A DNA stretch of 64,000 nt from Halomonas alkalicola (GTDB lineage: Bacteria > Pseudomonadota > Gammaproteobacteria > Pseudomonadales > Halomonadaceae): the NCBI RefSeq assembly GCF_030704205.1, contig NZ_CP131913.1, positions 1,488,001 through 1,552,000 of the forward strand, in the 5' to 3' direction. The notes under the pieces were generated by a model. That model was not told the DNA's origin. It saw only the letters and a program-made list of their open reading frames with translations, and did not search any database. Shown in pieces: positions 56,086 through 64,000 of this stretch (position 1 is the stretch's first letter; each line of letters starts with the position of its first letter). Both the position numbers and the translations under genes were made by a program.

Positions 56086-56751
56086 GTGGCGGAGCTGAGA
56101 ACCGAAGAAGAGCAGGTCGAGGCGCTGAAGCGCTGGTGGAAGGAGAACGGCATCTCGCTGATCGCCGGGGTGGCCATCGCCGCCGCCGGCGTCCTGGGCT
56201 GGAACGCCTGGCAGAACTACCAGGAGAATCAGGCCAGCGCCGCCTCGGCCCGCTACCAGCACCTGATCAACCTGATCGCCGGCACCCAGCTCGACGACGC
56301 CAGCATCGCCGAGGCCCGCGAGCTGGTCGTCGAGATCACCGACAACCACGGCAAGACCCTCTACGCCGACCTGGCCCGGCTGATCGATGCCCGCCTGGCG
56401 GTGGCCCAGGAGATCCCCGCCGAAGCACGCGCCGCCCTGGAGGCGGTGATCGATGCCAGCAGCCGCGACTACATCAAGGGGCTGGCTCGCCTGCGCCTGG
56501 CCCGCCTGCAGGTCGCCGACGGCGACGCCGAGGCGGCCCTGGCCACCCTGGAGGCCGGGGTGCCCGAGGCGCTGGCCGCCCAACGCGCCGAGGTGCGCGG
56601 CGACGCCTACCACGCCTTGGGCCGTGACAGCGACGCCGGCGAAGCCTGGCGCGAGGCGCTGGACCTGGCCGAGGCGCGCGGCCAACCGCTCTACGGCGTG
56701 CAGCTCAAACTCGACAACCTTGGCCTTGACCACCAGGGGGTGGACTCATGA
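56086..56751 (+). CDS. yfgM: YfgM-family ancillary SecYEG translocon subunit
   Basis: Inner-membrane TPR protein that links the translocon with periplasmic chaperones such as PpiD. The 221-residue protein starts at GTG 56086 (AAGGAGACC upstream), with a short acidic N-tail (MAELRTEEEQVEALKRWWKENG), one TM (about 24-42), and periplasmic TPR-like helices (SARYQHLINLIAG, ALATLEAGVPEALAAQRAEVRGDAYHALG). Its stop overlaps the bamB ATG (ATGA), indicating coupling. Confidence 0.9.
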   Translation: MAELRTEEEQVEALKRWWKENGISLIAGVAIAAAGVLGWNAWQNYQENQASAASARYQHLINLIAGTQLDDASIAEARELVVEITDNHGKTLYADLARLIDARLAVAQEIPAEARAALEAVIDASSRDYIKGLARLRLARLQVADGDAEAALATLEAGVPEALAAQRAEVRGDAYHALGRDSDAGEAWREALDLAEARGQPLYGVQLKLDNLGLDHQGVDS

Positions 56752-57899
56752 AACCGACCTTCCTGATCGCCGCCCTGGCCGGGCTGCTTGTACTCACCGG
56801 CTGCGCTCGCAACCAGGTGGAGCCGCAGTATCCCCCCAAGGAGCTGGCAAGCTTCGAGGAGCGCGCCGAACTCGCCAGCGTCTGGAGCGCGCGGGTCGGC
56901 CGCGGGCTGGGGCGTGCCACCTACCCGATCGCCCCCTCCCGGGATGGCGACGCCCTGTTCGCCGCCGATGAGGGCGGCCGCCTGGCCGCCTTCGATGCCG
57001 ACGACGGCGACCGCCGGTGGCAGGTGGAGCTCGAGGTCCCGGTCTCCAGCGCCCTGACCGCCGTGGCCGGCGATATCTACCTCGGCACCCGCAACGGCGA
57101 GGTGCTGGCCCTGAGCCAGCGCGACGGCAGCGTGCGCTGGCGCGCCCGGGTGCCCAGCGAGATCCTGGCCGCCCCGCAGCCCAACCAGCAGCTGCTGGTG
57201 GTGCAGAGCGTCGACGGCAGCGTCACCGCCCTGGATCGCGCCAGCGGCGAGGAGCGCTGGAGCTACAGCGCCAGTCGCCCGTCGCTGACCCTGCGCGGCA
57301 CCGGCACCCCCACGGTGATCGACCCGGTGACCTTCGCCGGCTTCGCCAACGGCCGCCTGGTGACCCTGGACAACCGCAGCGGCCAGCCGCTGTGGGAGCG
57401 TCGCATCGCCGTGGCCCAGGGCCGCAGCGACATCGACCGCCTGGTGGACCTGGCCGGCCAGCCGGTGCTGACCCCGGACGGCCGCCTGTTCGTCTCCAGC
57501 TTCAACGGCCGCCTGGTCGCCCTGGAGGCCACCCGCGGCGAGCCGCTGTGGGCCATCGACTACTCCAGCTACCACACCCCGATCCTGGTCGGCGACTTCC
57601 TCTTCGCCGTCAACGAGGCGGGCCATATCCACGCCCTGGACGCCAACGACGGCAGCGAGATCTGGCGCAATACCGCCCTGGAAGGCCGCAGCATCACCGC
57701 CCCGGCCTTCGCCGATGGCAAGCTGGTGTTCGGCGACTTCGAAGGCTATCTGCACCTGATCGACGCCCGCAGCGGCGACATCGTCGGCCGTGAACGCGTC
57801 GACCGCTCCGGCATCAGCGTGCGGCCCATCACCGAGGGCCGCCGCATCCACGTGCTGGCCAACGACGGCACTCTCAAGGCCCTGGACATTCGCCAATGA
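56748..57899 (+). CDS. bamB: Outer-membrane assembly lipoprotein BamB
   Basis: Eight-bladed PQQ-type beta-propeller lipoprotein of the BAM complex. The 383-residue protein has the lipobox LVLTGCARN (Cys about 19) and repeated blade motifs such as [67 protein letters not shown] and [12 protein letters not shown]. It overlaps yfgM before and der after by 4 bases each (ATGA), forming a coupled yfgM-bamB-der set. Confidence 0.95.
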   Translation: MKPTFLIAALAGLLVLTGCARNQVEPQYPPKELASFEERAELASVWSARVGRGLGRATYPIAPSRDGDALFAADEGGRLAAFDADDGDRRWQVELEVPVSSALTAVAGDIYLGTRNGEVLALSQRDGSVRWRARVPSEILAAPQPNQQLLVVQSVDGSVTALDRASGEERWSYSASRPSLTLRGTGTPTVIDPVTFAGFANGRLVTLDNRSGQPLWERRIAVAQGRSDIDRLVDLAGQPVLTPDGRLFVSSFNGRLVALEATRGEPLWAIDYSSYHTPILVGDFLFAVNEAGHIHALDANDGSEIWRNTALEGRSITAPAFADGKLVFGDFEGYLHLIDARSGDIVGRERVDRSGISVRPITEGRRIHVLANDGTLKALDIRQ

Positions 57900-59302
57900 C
57901 ACCCGTGATCGCCCTGGTCGGCCGCCCCAACGTGGGCAAGTCGACCCTGTTCAACCGCCTGACCCGCTCCCGGGACGCCCTCGTGGCCGACTTCCCGGGG
58001 CTGACCCGGGACCGCAAGTACGGTAACGGCGTGCTCGGCGGCAAGGCCTATACGGTGATCGATACCGGCGGCATCAGCGGCGACGAGGAAGGCATCGACG
58101 CCGCCATGGCCGAGCAGTCCCTCGTCGCCATCGACGAGGCGGACATCGTGCTGTTCCTGGTGGACGCCCGGGCCGGCCTCAACGTGGCCGACCAGGCCAT
58201 CGCCAACCACCTGCGGGTCAACCAGAAGAAGACCTGGCTGGTCGTCAACAAGACCGACGGCCTCGACGAGCCGAGCGCCGTGGCCGAGTTCTGGGAGCTG
58301 GGGCTCGGCGAGCCGCGTCCCATCGCCGCCGCCCACGGCCGCAACGTCACCGCACTGATCGACGAGGTGCTCTCCCCCTTCCCCGAGCGGGACGAGAGCA
58401 TCCCGGTGGATACCGGCACCAAGGGCATCCGTATCGGCGTGATCGGCCGCCCCAACGTGGGCAAGTCGACCCTGGTCAACCGCCTGCTCGGCGAGGAGCG
58501 GGTGGTGGTCTATGACGAGGCGGGCACCACCCGCGACGCCATCGAGATCCCCTTCGAACGCCGCGGCAAGCCCTACGTGCTGATCGATACCGCCGGCGTC
58601 CGGCGGCGCAAGAACGTCCACGAGATCGCCGAGAAGTTCTCGATCATCAAGACCCTGGATGCGATCAAGGAGTGCCATGTCGCCATCATGGTGCTGGATG
58701 GCCGCACTGGCCTGGTGGAGCAGGACCTGCACCTGCTCGACTACGTGCTGACCAGCGGTCGCGCCCTGGTGCTGGTGGTCAACAAGTGGGACGGCCTGGA
58801 GCACGAGGCCAAGGAGAAGATGCGCGCCGAGATCAAGCGCCGCCTGGGCTTCGCCGACTACGCCGACCTGCACTACATCTCGGCGCTGCACGGCACCGGC
58901 GTAGGCGACCTCTACCCCTCCATCGAGCGCGCCTTCGCCTCGGCCAACGCCCACTGGTCCACCAACCGCCTGACCACTATCCTTCAGGACGCGGTGGAGT
59001 CCCATCAGCCGCCCATGGTGCATGGCCGGCGGATCAAGCTGCGCATGGCCCACCAGGGCGGCGCCAATCCGCCGATCATCGTGGTCCACGGCAACCAGAC
59101 CGACTCGCTGCCCGAGGCCTACCGCCGCTACCTGACCAACACCTTCCGCAAGGTGCTCAAGGTGCGCGGCACGCCGATGCGCTTCGAGTTCCGCTCGGGC
59201 AAGAACCCCTTCGACCCCATGGCCGATGCCAGCGACCGCGAGAAGGCCAAGAAGCGCGAACTGGGCCGCACCAAGGAGGCGCGCAACAGCCGCCGCCGCT
59301 GA
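57896..59302 (+). CDS. der: Ribosome-assembly GTPase Der (EngA)
   Basis: Double-domain GTPase needed for 50S subunit maturation. The 468-residue protein has G1 motifs [13 protein letters not shown] (domain 1) and [13 protein letters not shown] (domain 2), G3 DTGG and DTAG, G4 NKTD and NKWD, and a C-terminal KH-like domain ([33 protein letters not shown]). A basic tail ([17 protein letters not shown]) ends the protein. Last gene of the run; a strong terminator follows. Confidence 0.97.
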   Translation: MTPVIALVGRPNVGKSTLFNRLTRSRDALVADFPGLTRDRKYGNGVLGGKAYTVIDTGGISGDEEGIDAAMAEQSLVAIDEADIVLFLVDARAGLNVADQAIANHLRVNQKKTWLVVNKTDGLDEPSAVAEFWELGLGEPRPIAAAHGRNVTALIDEVLSPFPERDESIPVDTGTKGIRIGVIGRPNVGKSTLVNRLLGEERVVVYDEAGTTRDAIEIPFERRGKPYVLIDTAGVRRRKNVHEIAEKFSIIKTLDAIKECHVAIMVLDGRTGLVEQDLHLLDYVLTSGRALVLVVNKWDGLEHEAKEKMRAEIKRRLGFADYADLHYISALHGTGVGDLYPSIERAFASANAHWSTNRLTTILQDAVESHQPPMVHGRRIKLRMAHQGGANPPIIVVHGNQTDSLPEAYRRYLTNTFRKVLKVRGTPMRFEFRSGKNPFDPMADASDREKAKKRELGRTKEARNSRRR

Positions 59303-59334
59303 ATCCGCCGCGCCAAGCCCGCCTGACAGCGCCC

Positions 59335-59383
59335 GGCCCGCCCCTGCAACGACAGAGGGGCGGCCGGGCGCTGTCGCTTTTCG
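59335..59383 (+). terminator. Strong terminator after der
   Basis: A roughly 20-bp stem pairs GACAGCGCCCGGCCCGCCCCT (from 59335) with AGGGGCGGCCGGGCGCTGTC (59356-59375), with one bulged base and a loop of about nine bases, then GCTTTTCGG as T-rich tail. Confidence 0.92.
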
Positions 59384-60007
59384 GCCACTTCCCGCGCCTC
59401 GCCGAATCCCGCAGAATCCGCCTGGCACGACCCCTTGACACAATCCGCTTGACAGCCGAGTCCGCCGGCCCTCTAATGCGCCGATTTTGCAGCGCAGCAT
59501 AGTGCGCCGCGGGCCCCGCCCATCGTTACCCCCCATTCCGACAGGAGGCATCTCCGCCCATGTTTCGTCTCGTTCCTGCCCGTTTCCGGCGCTGGCGGCT
59601 GCTTGCCCCGCTGTGCCTCTCCGCCCTGCTCGCCGGCTGCCTGGCGCTGCGGCAGACCGGGCTCTTCGCCTTCCGCCTGGCGGTGACCTCGCTGGGCGTC
59701 GAGGAGGTGCGCATCGGCCCCTACGCCGTGGATGCCCGCCTCGACACCAGCGACATCATGTCCCTGGCGCTCCAGAGCCTCGGCGCCGGCAGCCTGCCGG
59801 TGCAGGCCACCCTGGCCATGGGCCTCGGGCTGCCGGTGGGCATGCCGCCGGTGGAGATGTCGGGCTTCCGCTGGAGCCTGGACATGCCGGGCGTGGACCC
59901 GGTCAGCGGCAACTACGAGCAGGACGTGACCCTGACCTCGGGTGACGATGCCAACCTGCGCCTGCCGGTGGCCTTCGACCTGCTGGCCGGCGGACGCGAG
60001 GGGCTAG

Positions 60008-61600
60008 CAGTCTGTCGGGTTTTCGATAACGTCGTGAGATACTCGCTTCCAGCCGCCACCACCGGAACGTCGCCATGAGCCGCTTCATCCCCGTTGACCG
60101 CCAGACCGATTATCTTCTGCCGCCTTCCGTGGACGAGTGGTTGCCCGATGACCACCTGGCGCGCTTCGTGGTGGATGTTGTCGAGCAGCTGGACCTCTCG
60201 GCGTTGACGCGGCGGTACGCCGGCCGGGGGCATAAGGCCCATCACCCGGCGGTGCTGCTGAGTCTGCTGGTCTATGGCTATGCCACCGGGGTGTATTCCA
60301 GCCGCAAGATCGAGCGGGCCACCTATGACTCGGTGGCGTTCCGCTACCTGGCCGCCAACACCCATCCCGACCACGACACCCTGGCCACCTTCCGGCGGCG
60401 CTTCCTGCCCGAACTGGAGCAACTGTTCGTCCAGGTGCTCTTGCTGGCCCGCGAGATGAAGCTGCTCAAGCTCGGCACCATCGCGCTGGATGGCACCAAG
60501 CTCAAGGCCAACGCCAGCAAGCATAGGGCGCTGTCGTACGGCCATGCCAAGAAGCTGGAGGCTCAGTTCAAGGCCGAGGTGAAGGCGCTGACCCAACGGG
60601 CCGAGTCCGCGGATCGGGATGACGCCGCCGATGGCATGGACATCCCGGCGGAGATTGCCCGTCGCGAACAGCGCCTGGCGGCGATCGCCGAGGCCAAGGC
60701 CAAGATCGAGGCGCGGGCCGAGGAGCGAGACGCCGTCGAACAAGCCGCCTACCAGGAAAAGGTGGCGCGCCGTGAGGCGCAGCGGAAGGCCGGCAAGACG
60801 CCTCGGGGGCGGGATCCCGAGCCACCGACGGGCGGCCCCCGCGACAAGGATCAGGTCAACCTCACCGACCCACAATCACGCATCATGCCGGTCACCGGCA
60901 AGGCCTTCGATCAGTGCTACAACGCCCAGGCGGCCGTCGATACCGACACCCTGCTGGTCACCCACGTGCATGTCACCCAGGCGACCAACGACAAGCAGCA
61001 GGTCATGCCGTTACTGACCGCATGGCAGGGCTACCCCGAGGCGTTGGGGCGCCCCAGTTGCCTGCTGGCCGACACGGGCTACTTCAGTGCGGCCAATGTC
61101 GATGCCTGCCAGGCCCATGGCATCGAACCGCTGCTGGCCATGAAGCGCGATGTCCATCATCTCCCCGTGTTCGAGCGCTTCGCGGCGGATCCGCCCGCCC
61201 CGGCGAGTGAGGATCCCGTCGAGCAGATGGCGCACCGCCTGAAGACCCGGGCGGGACGCGCCCTGTATGCGCTGCGCAAGCATACGGTGGAACCGGTCTT
61301 CGGCATCATCAAGCACGTGATGGGGTTCCGGCAGTTCTCGCTGCGTGGCCTGGACAAGGTCAGCGGCGAGTGGCGAGTGGCGACTGGCCACCCTGGCCTG
61401 GAACATCAAGCGAATGCACCGCCTGGCTGCCGGATGAGGGGAGATCCCTCACCGGGTAGCGCGTCACCGGGGTCAGAGCGGTGCAAGGCGAGGCAGGGAG
61501 GGCCAACAGCGACTCTCCCGCCACATGACCGACTACCCTGCGAAGAAACCAGAGAGGGGACGGTGCTTCTACGCTTCATGCCCTCTAAACCGACAGACTG
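60008..61600. mobile_element. IS1182-family insertion sequence
   Basis: A 1,593-bp element flanked by a CTAG duplication (60004-60007 and 61601-61604). The left end CAGTCTGTCGGGTTT and the right end (inverted CAGTCTGTCGGTTTA) share an 11-base perfect start. It carries one transposase gene and about 160 bases of non-coding 3' sequence. It is inserted in the lipoprotein gene in the same orientation. Confidence 0.92.
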
Positions 61601-61604
61601 CTAG
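60075..61604 (+). CDS. IS1182-family transposase with frameshifted C-terminus
   Basis: DDE-type transposase. It starts MSRFIPVDRQTDYLLPPSVDEWLPDDHLARFVVD in parts, has PAVLLSLLVYGYATGVYSSRKIE, NTHPDHDTLATFRRRF, LDGTKLKANASKHRALSY, NAQAAVDTDTLLVTH, LLADTGYFSAANVDAC and EPVFGIIKHVMGFRQFSLRGL, which supply the Asp, Asp and Glu. At 61365-61385 the 7-bp unit GGCGAGT is present twice followed by GGCGACT; with one copy fewer the frame would read GEWRLATLAWNIKRMHRLAAG and stop at 61437. The extra copy replaces the last about 19 residues with about 73 unrelated ones. The catalytic core is intact; activity of this copy is uncertain. Confidence 0.88.
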   Translation: MSRFIPVDRQTDYLLPPSVDEWLPDDHLARFVVDVVEQLDLSALTRRYAGRGHKAHHPAVLLSLLVYGYATGVYSSRKIERATYDSVAFRYLAANTHPDHDTLATFRRRFLPELEQLFVQVLLLAREMKLLKLGTIALDGTKLKANASKHRALSYGHAKKLEAQFKAEVKALTQRAESADRDDAADGMDIPAEIARREQRLAAIAEAKAKIEARAEERDAVEQAAYQEKVARREAQRKAGKTPRGRDPEPPTGGPRDKDQVNLTDPQSRIMPVTGKAFDQCYNAQAAVDTDTLLVTHVHVTQATNDKQQVMPLLTAWQGYPEALGRPSCLLADTGYFSAANVDACQAHGIEPLLAMKRDVHHLPVFERFAADPPAPASEDPVEQMAHRLKTRAGRALYALRKHTVEPVFGIIKHVMGFRQFSLRGLDKVSGEWRVATGHPGLEHQANAPPGCRMRGDPSPGSASPGSERCKARQGGPTATLPPHDRLPCEETREGTVLLRFMPSKPTDC

Positions 61605-61830
61605 GCCCCATGGTGGAGCTGGCCAGCCAGCTGGCCCGCCAGGGCGAGCTGCCCGCCGGCAGCGAACTGGCCATCACTCCGGGCGACCTGCGCGGCCTGG
61701 GCATGACCCTGCCCGCCGGCCTGCTCACCCCCACCATCCGCCTGGGCGTGGGCGAGGATGGCAGGCTGATACCGCGGGGGTAATGCTGATATCAGCTCGA
61801 CTCGGGGCTACCCCGTCGACAGGCCTCCCC

Positions 61831-62697
61831 CTACTGCCCATGCAGGCGCCGGCGGCCCACCCACTGGGTGGCGAACTGCCAGGCGCCGCGGCCGCTGCGC
61901 CCGCCGCGCAGGGTGGCGAAGCGGATCGCCTCGGCGCGAGCCTCGGCATTCCAGTCCTCGCGGCTGCCCAGCTGGGTGACCCAGTGGCAGCAGGCCTCCA
62001 GGTAGATGTCCTGGTTGAAGGGGTGGAAGCCCAGCCACAGGCCGAAGCGATCGGAGAGCGAGATCTTCTCCTCCACGGCGTCGCCGTGGTGGAGCTCGTC
62101 GCCCACCAGCCGCGAGCCCTCGTTGTCGCTCATCGACTCCGGCAGCAGGTGGCGGCGGTTGGAGGTGGCATAGAGCAGCACGTTGGGCGGTGGGCCGGTC
62201 AGGGCGCCATCCAGCACGCTCTTCAGCGCCTTGTAGGCGTCGTCGTGCCCCTCGAAGGAGAGGTCGTCGCAGTAGACCACGAAGCGGTGGGGCTGGTGGC
62301 GCAGCTGCTCCACCAGCATGGGCAGCCCGGCGAGATCGTGGCGATCTACCTGCACCAGCCGCAGCCCGTCCGCGGCCAGGGAGTTGAGCAGCGCGCGGAT
62401 CAGCGACGACTTACCGCTGCCCCGGGAGCCCCACAGCAGGGCATGGTTGGCCGGCAGCCCCCGCAGGAAGGCGCGGGTGTTGTCCACCAGCGCCAGCTTC
62501 TGGCGCTCGATGCCCAGCAGGTCGTCGAGGCTCAGGGCATCGCGCGGCGGCACCGGCAGCAGCCGGCCGCCCAGGCTGTGGCGCTGCCACAGGGCCGCCA
62601 CATCACGGGTCCAGTCCACCTCCTGGGGAGGCGGCGGCAACCAGTGCTCCACGTGGTCCAGCAGGTTGATCAGGCGGCGCGTCAGCTCCGTGTCCAT
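61831..62697 (-). CDS. DUF815 P-loop ATPase
   Basis: A 288-residue AAA-type ATPase of unknown job. It has Walker A in LWGSRGSGKSSLIRALL, Walker B in RFVVYCDDLSFEGHDD, sensor-1-like VLLYATSNRRHLLPE and the family segments EEKISLSDRFGLWLGFHPFNQDIYL and CHWVTQL. The N-terminal region is all-helical. GGAGAAGGAGCC precedes the ATG at 62697, so this start is firm although the frame is open farther upstream. It reads convergently with the split lipoprotein gene. Confidence 0.88.
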   Translation of the reverse strand: MDTELTRRLINLLDHVEHWLPPPPQEVDWTRDVAALWQRHSLGGRLLPVPPRDALSLDDLLGIERQKLALVDNTRAFLRGLPANHALLWGSRGSGKSSLIRALLNSLAADGLRLVQVDRHDLAGLPMLVEQLRHQPHRFVVYCDDLSFEGHDDAYKALKSVLDGALTGPPPNVLLYATSNRRHLLPESMSDNEGSRLVGDELHHGDAVEEKISLSDRFGLWLGFHPFNQDIYLEACCHWVTQLGSREDWNAEARAEAIRFATLRGGRSGRGAWQFATQWVGRRRLHGQ

Positions 62698-62823
62698 GGG
62701 GGCTCCTTCTCCGTCTCGGGCGGTTGACCTTGCAGGCATTCCGGGTATCTTGTGGCGAACCTTGTGGCGCCGTCCAGCGTCATACCGCACTGAGACGAAC
62801 ATGACTGGTCACAGGAGACCCCC

Positions 62824-63627
62824 ATGCGCTGGTTCCACTTCCTCACCGTTGGCGTGCTCAGCCTCAGCCTGACCGCCTGTGCCACCTCTCCCACCGGTCG
62901 CCAGCAGCTCACCCTGGTCTCCGATGCCCAGCTCAACCAGATGGGCGCCCAGGCCTTCGAGCAGTAGCAGCAGGACCTGCCCCAGGCCGGCGCCGCCGAG
63001 CAGCGCTATGCCCAGTGCATCGCCGACGCCATCATCAGTGCACTGCCGGCGGAGCAGCAGCGCGCCCAGGACTGGCAGATTCGCGTCTTCGAGTCGGAGC
63101 AGGCCAACGCCTTCGCCCTGCCGGGCGGCTACATGGGGATCAATACGGGCCTGCTGAACGTCGCCCGGACCCAGGAGCAGGTCGCGGCGGTCGTCGGCCA
63201 CGAGATCGGCCACGTGCTGGCCCGTCACGCCAACGAGCGGGTCTCCACCCAGACCGCCACCCAGCTCGGCCTCTCCGTGCTCTCCTCGGCTTCCGGCATG
63301 CAGGGCCCGGGGGGACAGCAGATGATGGGTGCCCTGGGCCTCGGCGCCCAGTACGGTGTGCTGCTGCCCTTCTCCCGGCGCCACGAGAGCGAGGCCGATG
63401 TGATCGGCCTGCGCCTGATGGCGGATGCCGGCTTCGACCCCCGCGAGAGCGTCACCCTGTGGGAAAACATGGAGGCCGCCGGCGGCGCTCGCCCCCCCGC
63501 CTGGATGTCCACCCACCCCAGCCAGGGCCAGCGCATGGCCGGCCTGCAGGCCAACATGCCCGAGGCGGTGGCACGCTTCGAGCAGGCGCGACAGGCGGGA
63601 CGCACGCCGAACTGCCCGCGCCCCTAG
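62824..63627 (+). pseudogene. M48-family metalloprotease lipoprotein with an internal amber codon
   Basis: The frame starts at ATG 62824 (AGGAG upstream), encodes a lipoprotein signal (VLSLSLTACATSP), and reaches AQAFEQ before a TAG at 62965-62967 (codon 48). The same frame then continues QQDLPQAGAAEQRYAQCIAD, NAFALPGGYMGINTGLL, the zinc site VVGHEIGHVLARHANE, RRHESEADVIGLRLM (third ligand Glu) and STHPSQGQRMAGL to TAG at 63627. The neighbouring codons are CAG, so TAG is one C-to-T transition from a CAG. Family: LoiP/YcaL-type periplasmic proteases (about 267 residues here). Restart within the gene would lose the signal, so it is probably inactive unless the stop is suppressed. Confidence 0.88.
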
Positions 63628-63679
63628 GCAACACTGATTCGTTGCTGCGCTCGAAACCCTACGGCTTGTTGGAAAGCGA

Positions 63680-63937
63680 ATGCTGAGACTTGGACTGCTG
63701 CTGTTGATTGCCCCCATCCTGCTGCTGATGGGGGTCTACTTCTGGGAACTGTCGGACGTGCGCGAGTGCACCTACGCCGGCGGCTACTGGGACTACCTGG
63801 AGGGGGTGTGCCGCGACACGCCTCAGCCCTTCGTCTCCTGGCTGCAGCGCTACCCGTGGCTGGTCAACGGCGGCATGCTGCTGTTGGTGATCGGCATGGG
63901 GCTGTGCATGGTGGGGCTATACGTAAAGAGACGCTGA
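63680..63937 (+). CDS. Small two-TM membrane protein of unknown function
   Basis: An 85-residue protein with TM1 (about 4-24, LGLLLLIAPILLLMGVYFWE), a short loop with two cysteines (ECTYAGGYWDYLEGVCRD), and TM2 (about 62-82, NGGMLLLVIGMGLCMVGLY), ending VKRR. The two periplasmic cysteines could form a disulfide. GGAAAGCG precedes ATG 63680. The C-terminal codons lie within the first unit of a 24-bp tandem repeat. No family was recognised. Confidence 0.65.
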   Translation: MLRLGLLLLIAPILLLMGVYFWELSDVRECTYAGGYWDYLEGVCRDTPQPFVSWLQRYPWLVNGGMLLLVIGMGLCMVGLYVKRR

Positions 63938-63988
63938 GGGCTCTACGTTAAAGGACGCTGAGGGCTCTACGTAAAGAGACGCTGAGGG
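63917..63988. repeat. 24-bp tandem repeat, three units, at a gene end
   Basis: Units CTATACGTAAAGAGACGCTGAGGG (63917-63940), then two close copies starting CTCTACGT at 63941 and 63965, the middle one with GTTAAAGG in place of GTAAAGAG. The first unit contains the last codons and stop of the small membrane protein; the others are downstream copies. Confidence 0.93.
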
Positions 63989-64000
63989 CGACGCCGAGAC

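Larger units (their letters stand above)
59560..61783 (+). pseudogene. LEA-like lipoprotein gene split by IS1182-family element
   Basis: The 5' part (59560-60007) encodes a lipoprotein: lipobox LSALLAGCLALRQ (Cys about 27), then RLAVTSLGVEEVRIGPYAVDARLD, PVEMSGFRWSLDMPG and FDLLAGGREGL. The 3' part (61605-61783) continues GPMVELASQLARQGELPAG, SELAITPGDLRGLGM and LGVGEDGRLIPRG, then TAA. Removing the element and one CTAG copy restores one reading frame without any other change (about 210 residues). The shape (signal, lipid Cys, one beta-rich domain) resembles bacterial LEA14-type lipoproteins, but no firm family is claimed. As the sequence stands the protein would end in a short run of element-encoded residues. 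Confidence 0.85.

Noticed and set aside
62965..62967. TAG read as pyrrolysine or another recoding signal
   Set aside because: No pyl genes or downstream element are visible, and the CAG context makes a simple C-to-T change far likelier.

Overview
The window is about 68% GC, gene-dense and gammaproteobacterial. The order suhB, trmJ, cysE, iscR, iscS, iscA, ndk, rlmN, pilW, rodZ, ispG, hisS, yfgM, bamB, der, the queA-tgt-yajC-secD-secF block and the divergent purL/mltF pair are typical of the class. Overall protein similarity suggests Halomonadaceae (Halomonas or Chromohalobacter relatives); this is an inference from gene content, not a database match.

Layout. 1-6.6 kb: 5'-part of purL (minus strand, cut by the window edge), then mltF and a membrane diguanylate cyclase. 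6.5-10.2 kb: tadA, tesB, tRNA-Thr(CGU), a small exported unknown, a secreted bifunctional-nuclease/PDZ fusion and an SDR dehydrogenase. 10.4-12.1 kb: an SOS-controlled umuDC operon with a clear LexA box. 12.3-18.9 kb: a frameshifted CoA-transferase, a large PAS-GGDEF-EAL protein and a PqaA-like protein. 18.9-27.1 kb: transport and metabolism (NCS2 permease, creatinase-like M24 hydrolase, YebC/YeeN, alpha/beta hydrolase, MenA-like prenyltransferase, BASS transporter, DUF4399, 4-OT tautomerase, creatininase family). 27.2-38.3 kb: RIO kinase, DbpA, an FtsH-type protease, patatin, small unknowns, lytic transglycosylase, HIT, LD-carboxypeptidase, RlpA-like, alternative oxidase, YghU and tRNA-Leu(CAA). 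38.4-44.1 kb: queuosine genes and the SecDF translocon. 44.1-59.4 kb: the suhB-to-der housekeeping run, interrupted by an IS5-family element. 59.5-64 kb: a lipoprotein gene split by an IS1182-family element, a DUF815 ATPase, an M48 protease gene with an internal amber codon, and a small membrane protein.

The genes serve translation fidelity (tadA, queA, tgt, rlmN, trmJ, hisS, der, dbpA), envelope biogenesis (mltF, slt, ldcA, rlpA, bamB, yfgM, secDF, rodZ, pilW), c-di-GMP signalling, Fe-S/cysteine supply and stress response. No phage, CRISPR array, toxin-antitoxin module or obvious new defence system was found. The observations most worth following are: a SuhB homologue that has lost most catalytic IMPase residues; an isc cluster reduced to iscR-iscS-iscA; an in-frame pentapeptide repeat inside PurL; an IS1182 insertion that can be reversed in silico to restore an intact gene; signs of recent gene decay (CoA-transferase +1 G, M48 amber codon, 7-bp duplication in the IS1182 transposase); and several short-unit tandem repeats.
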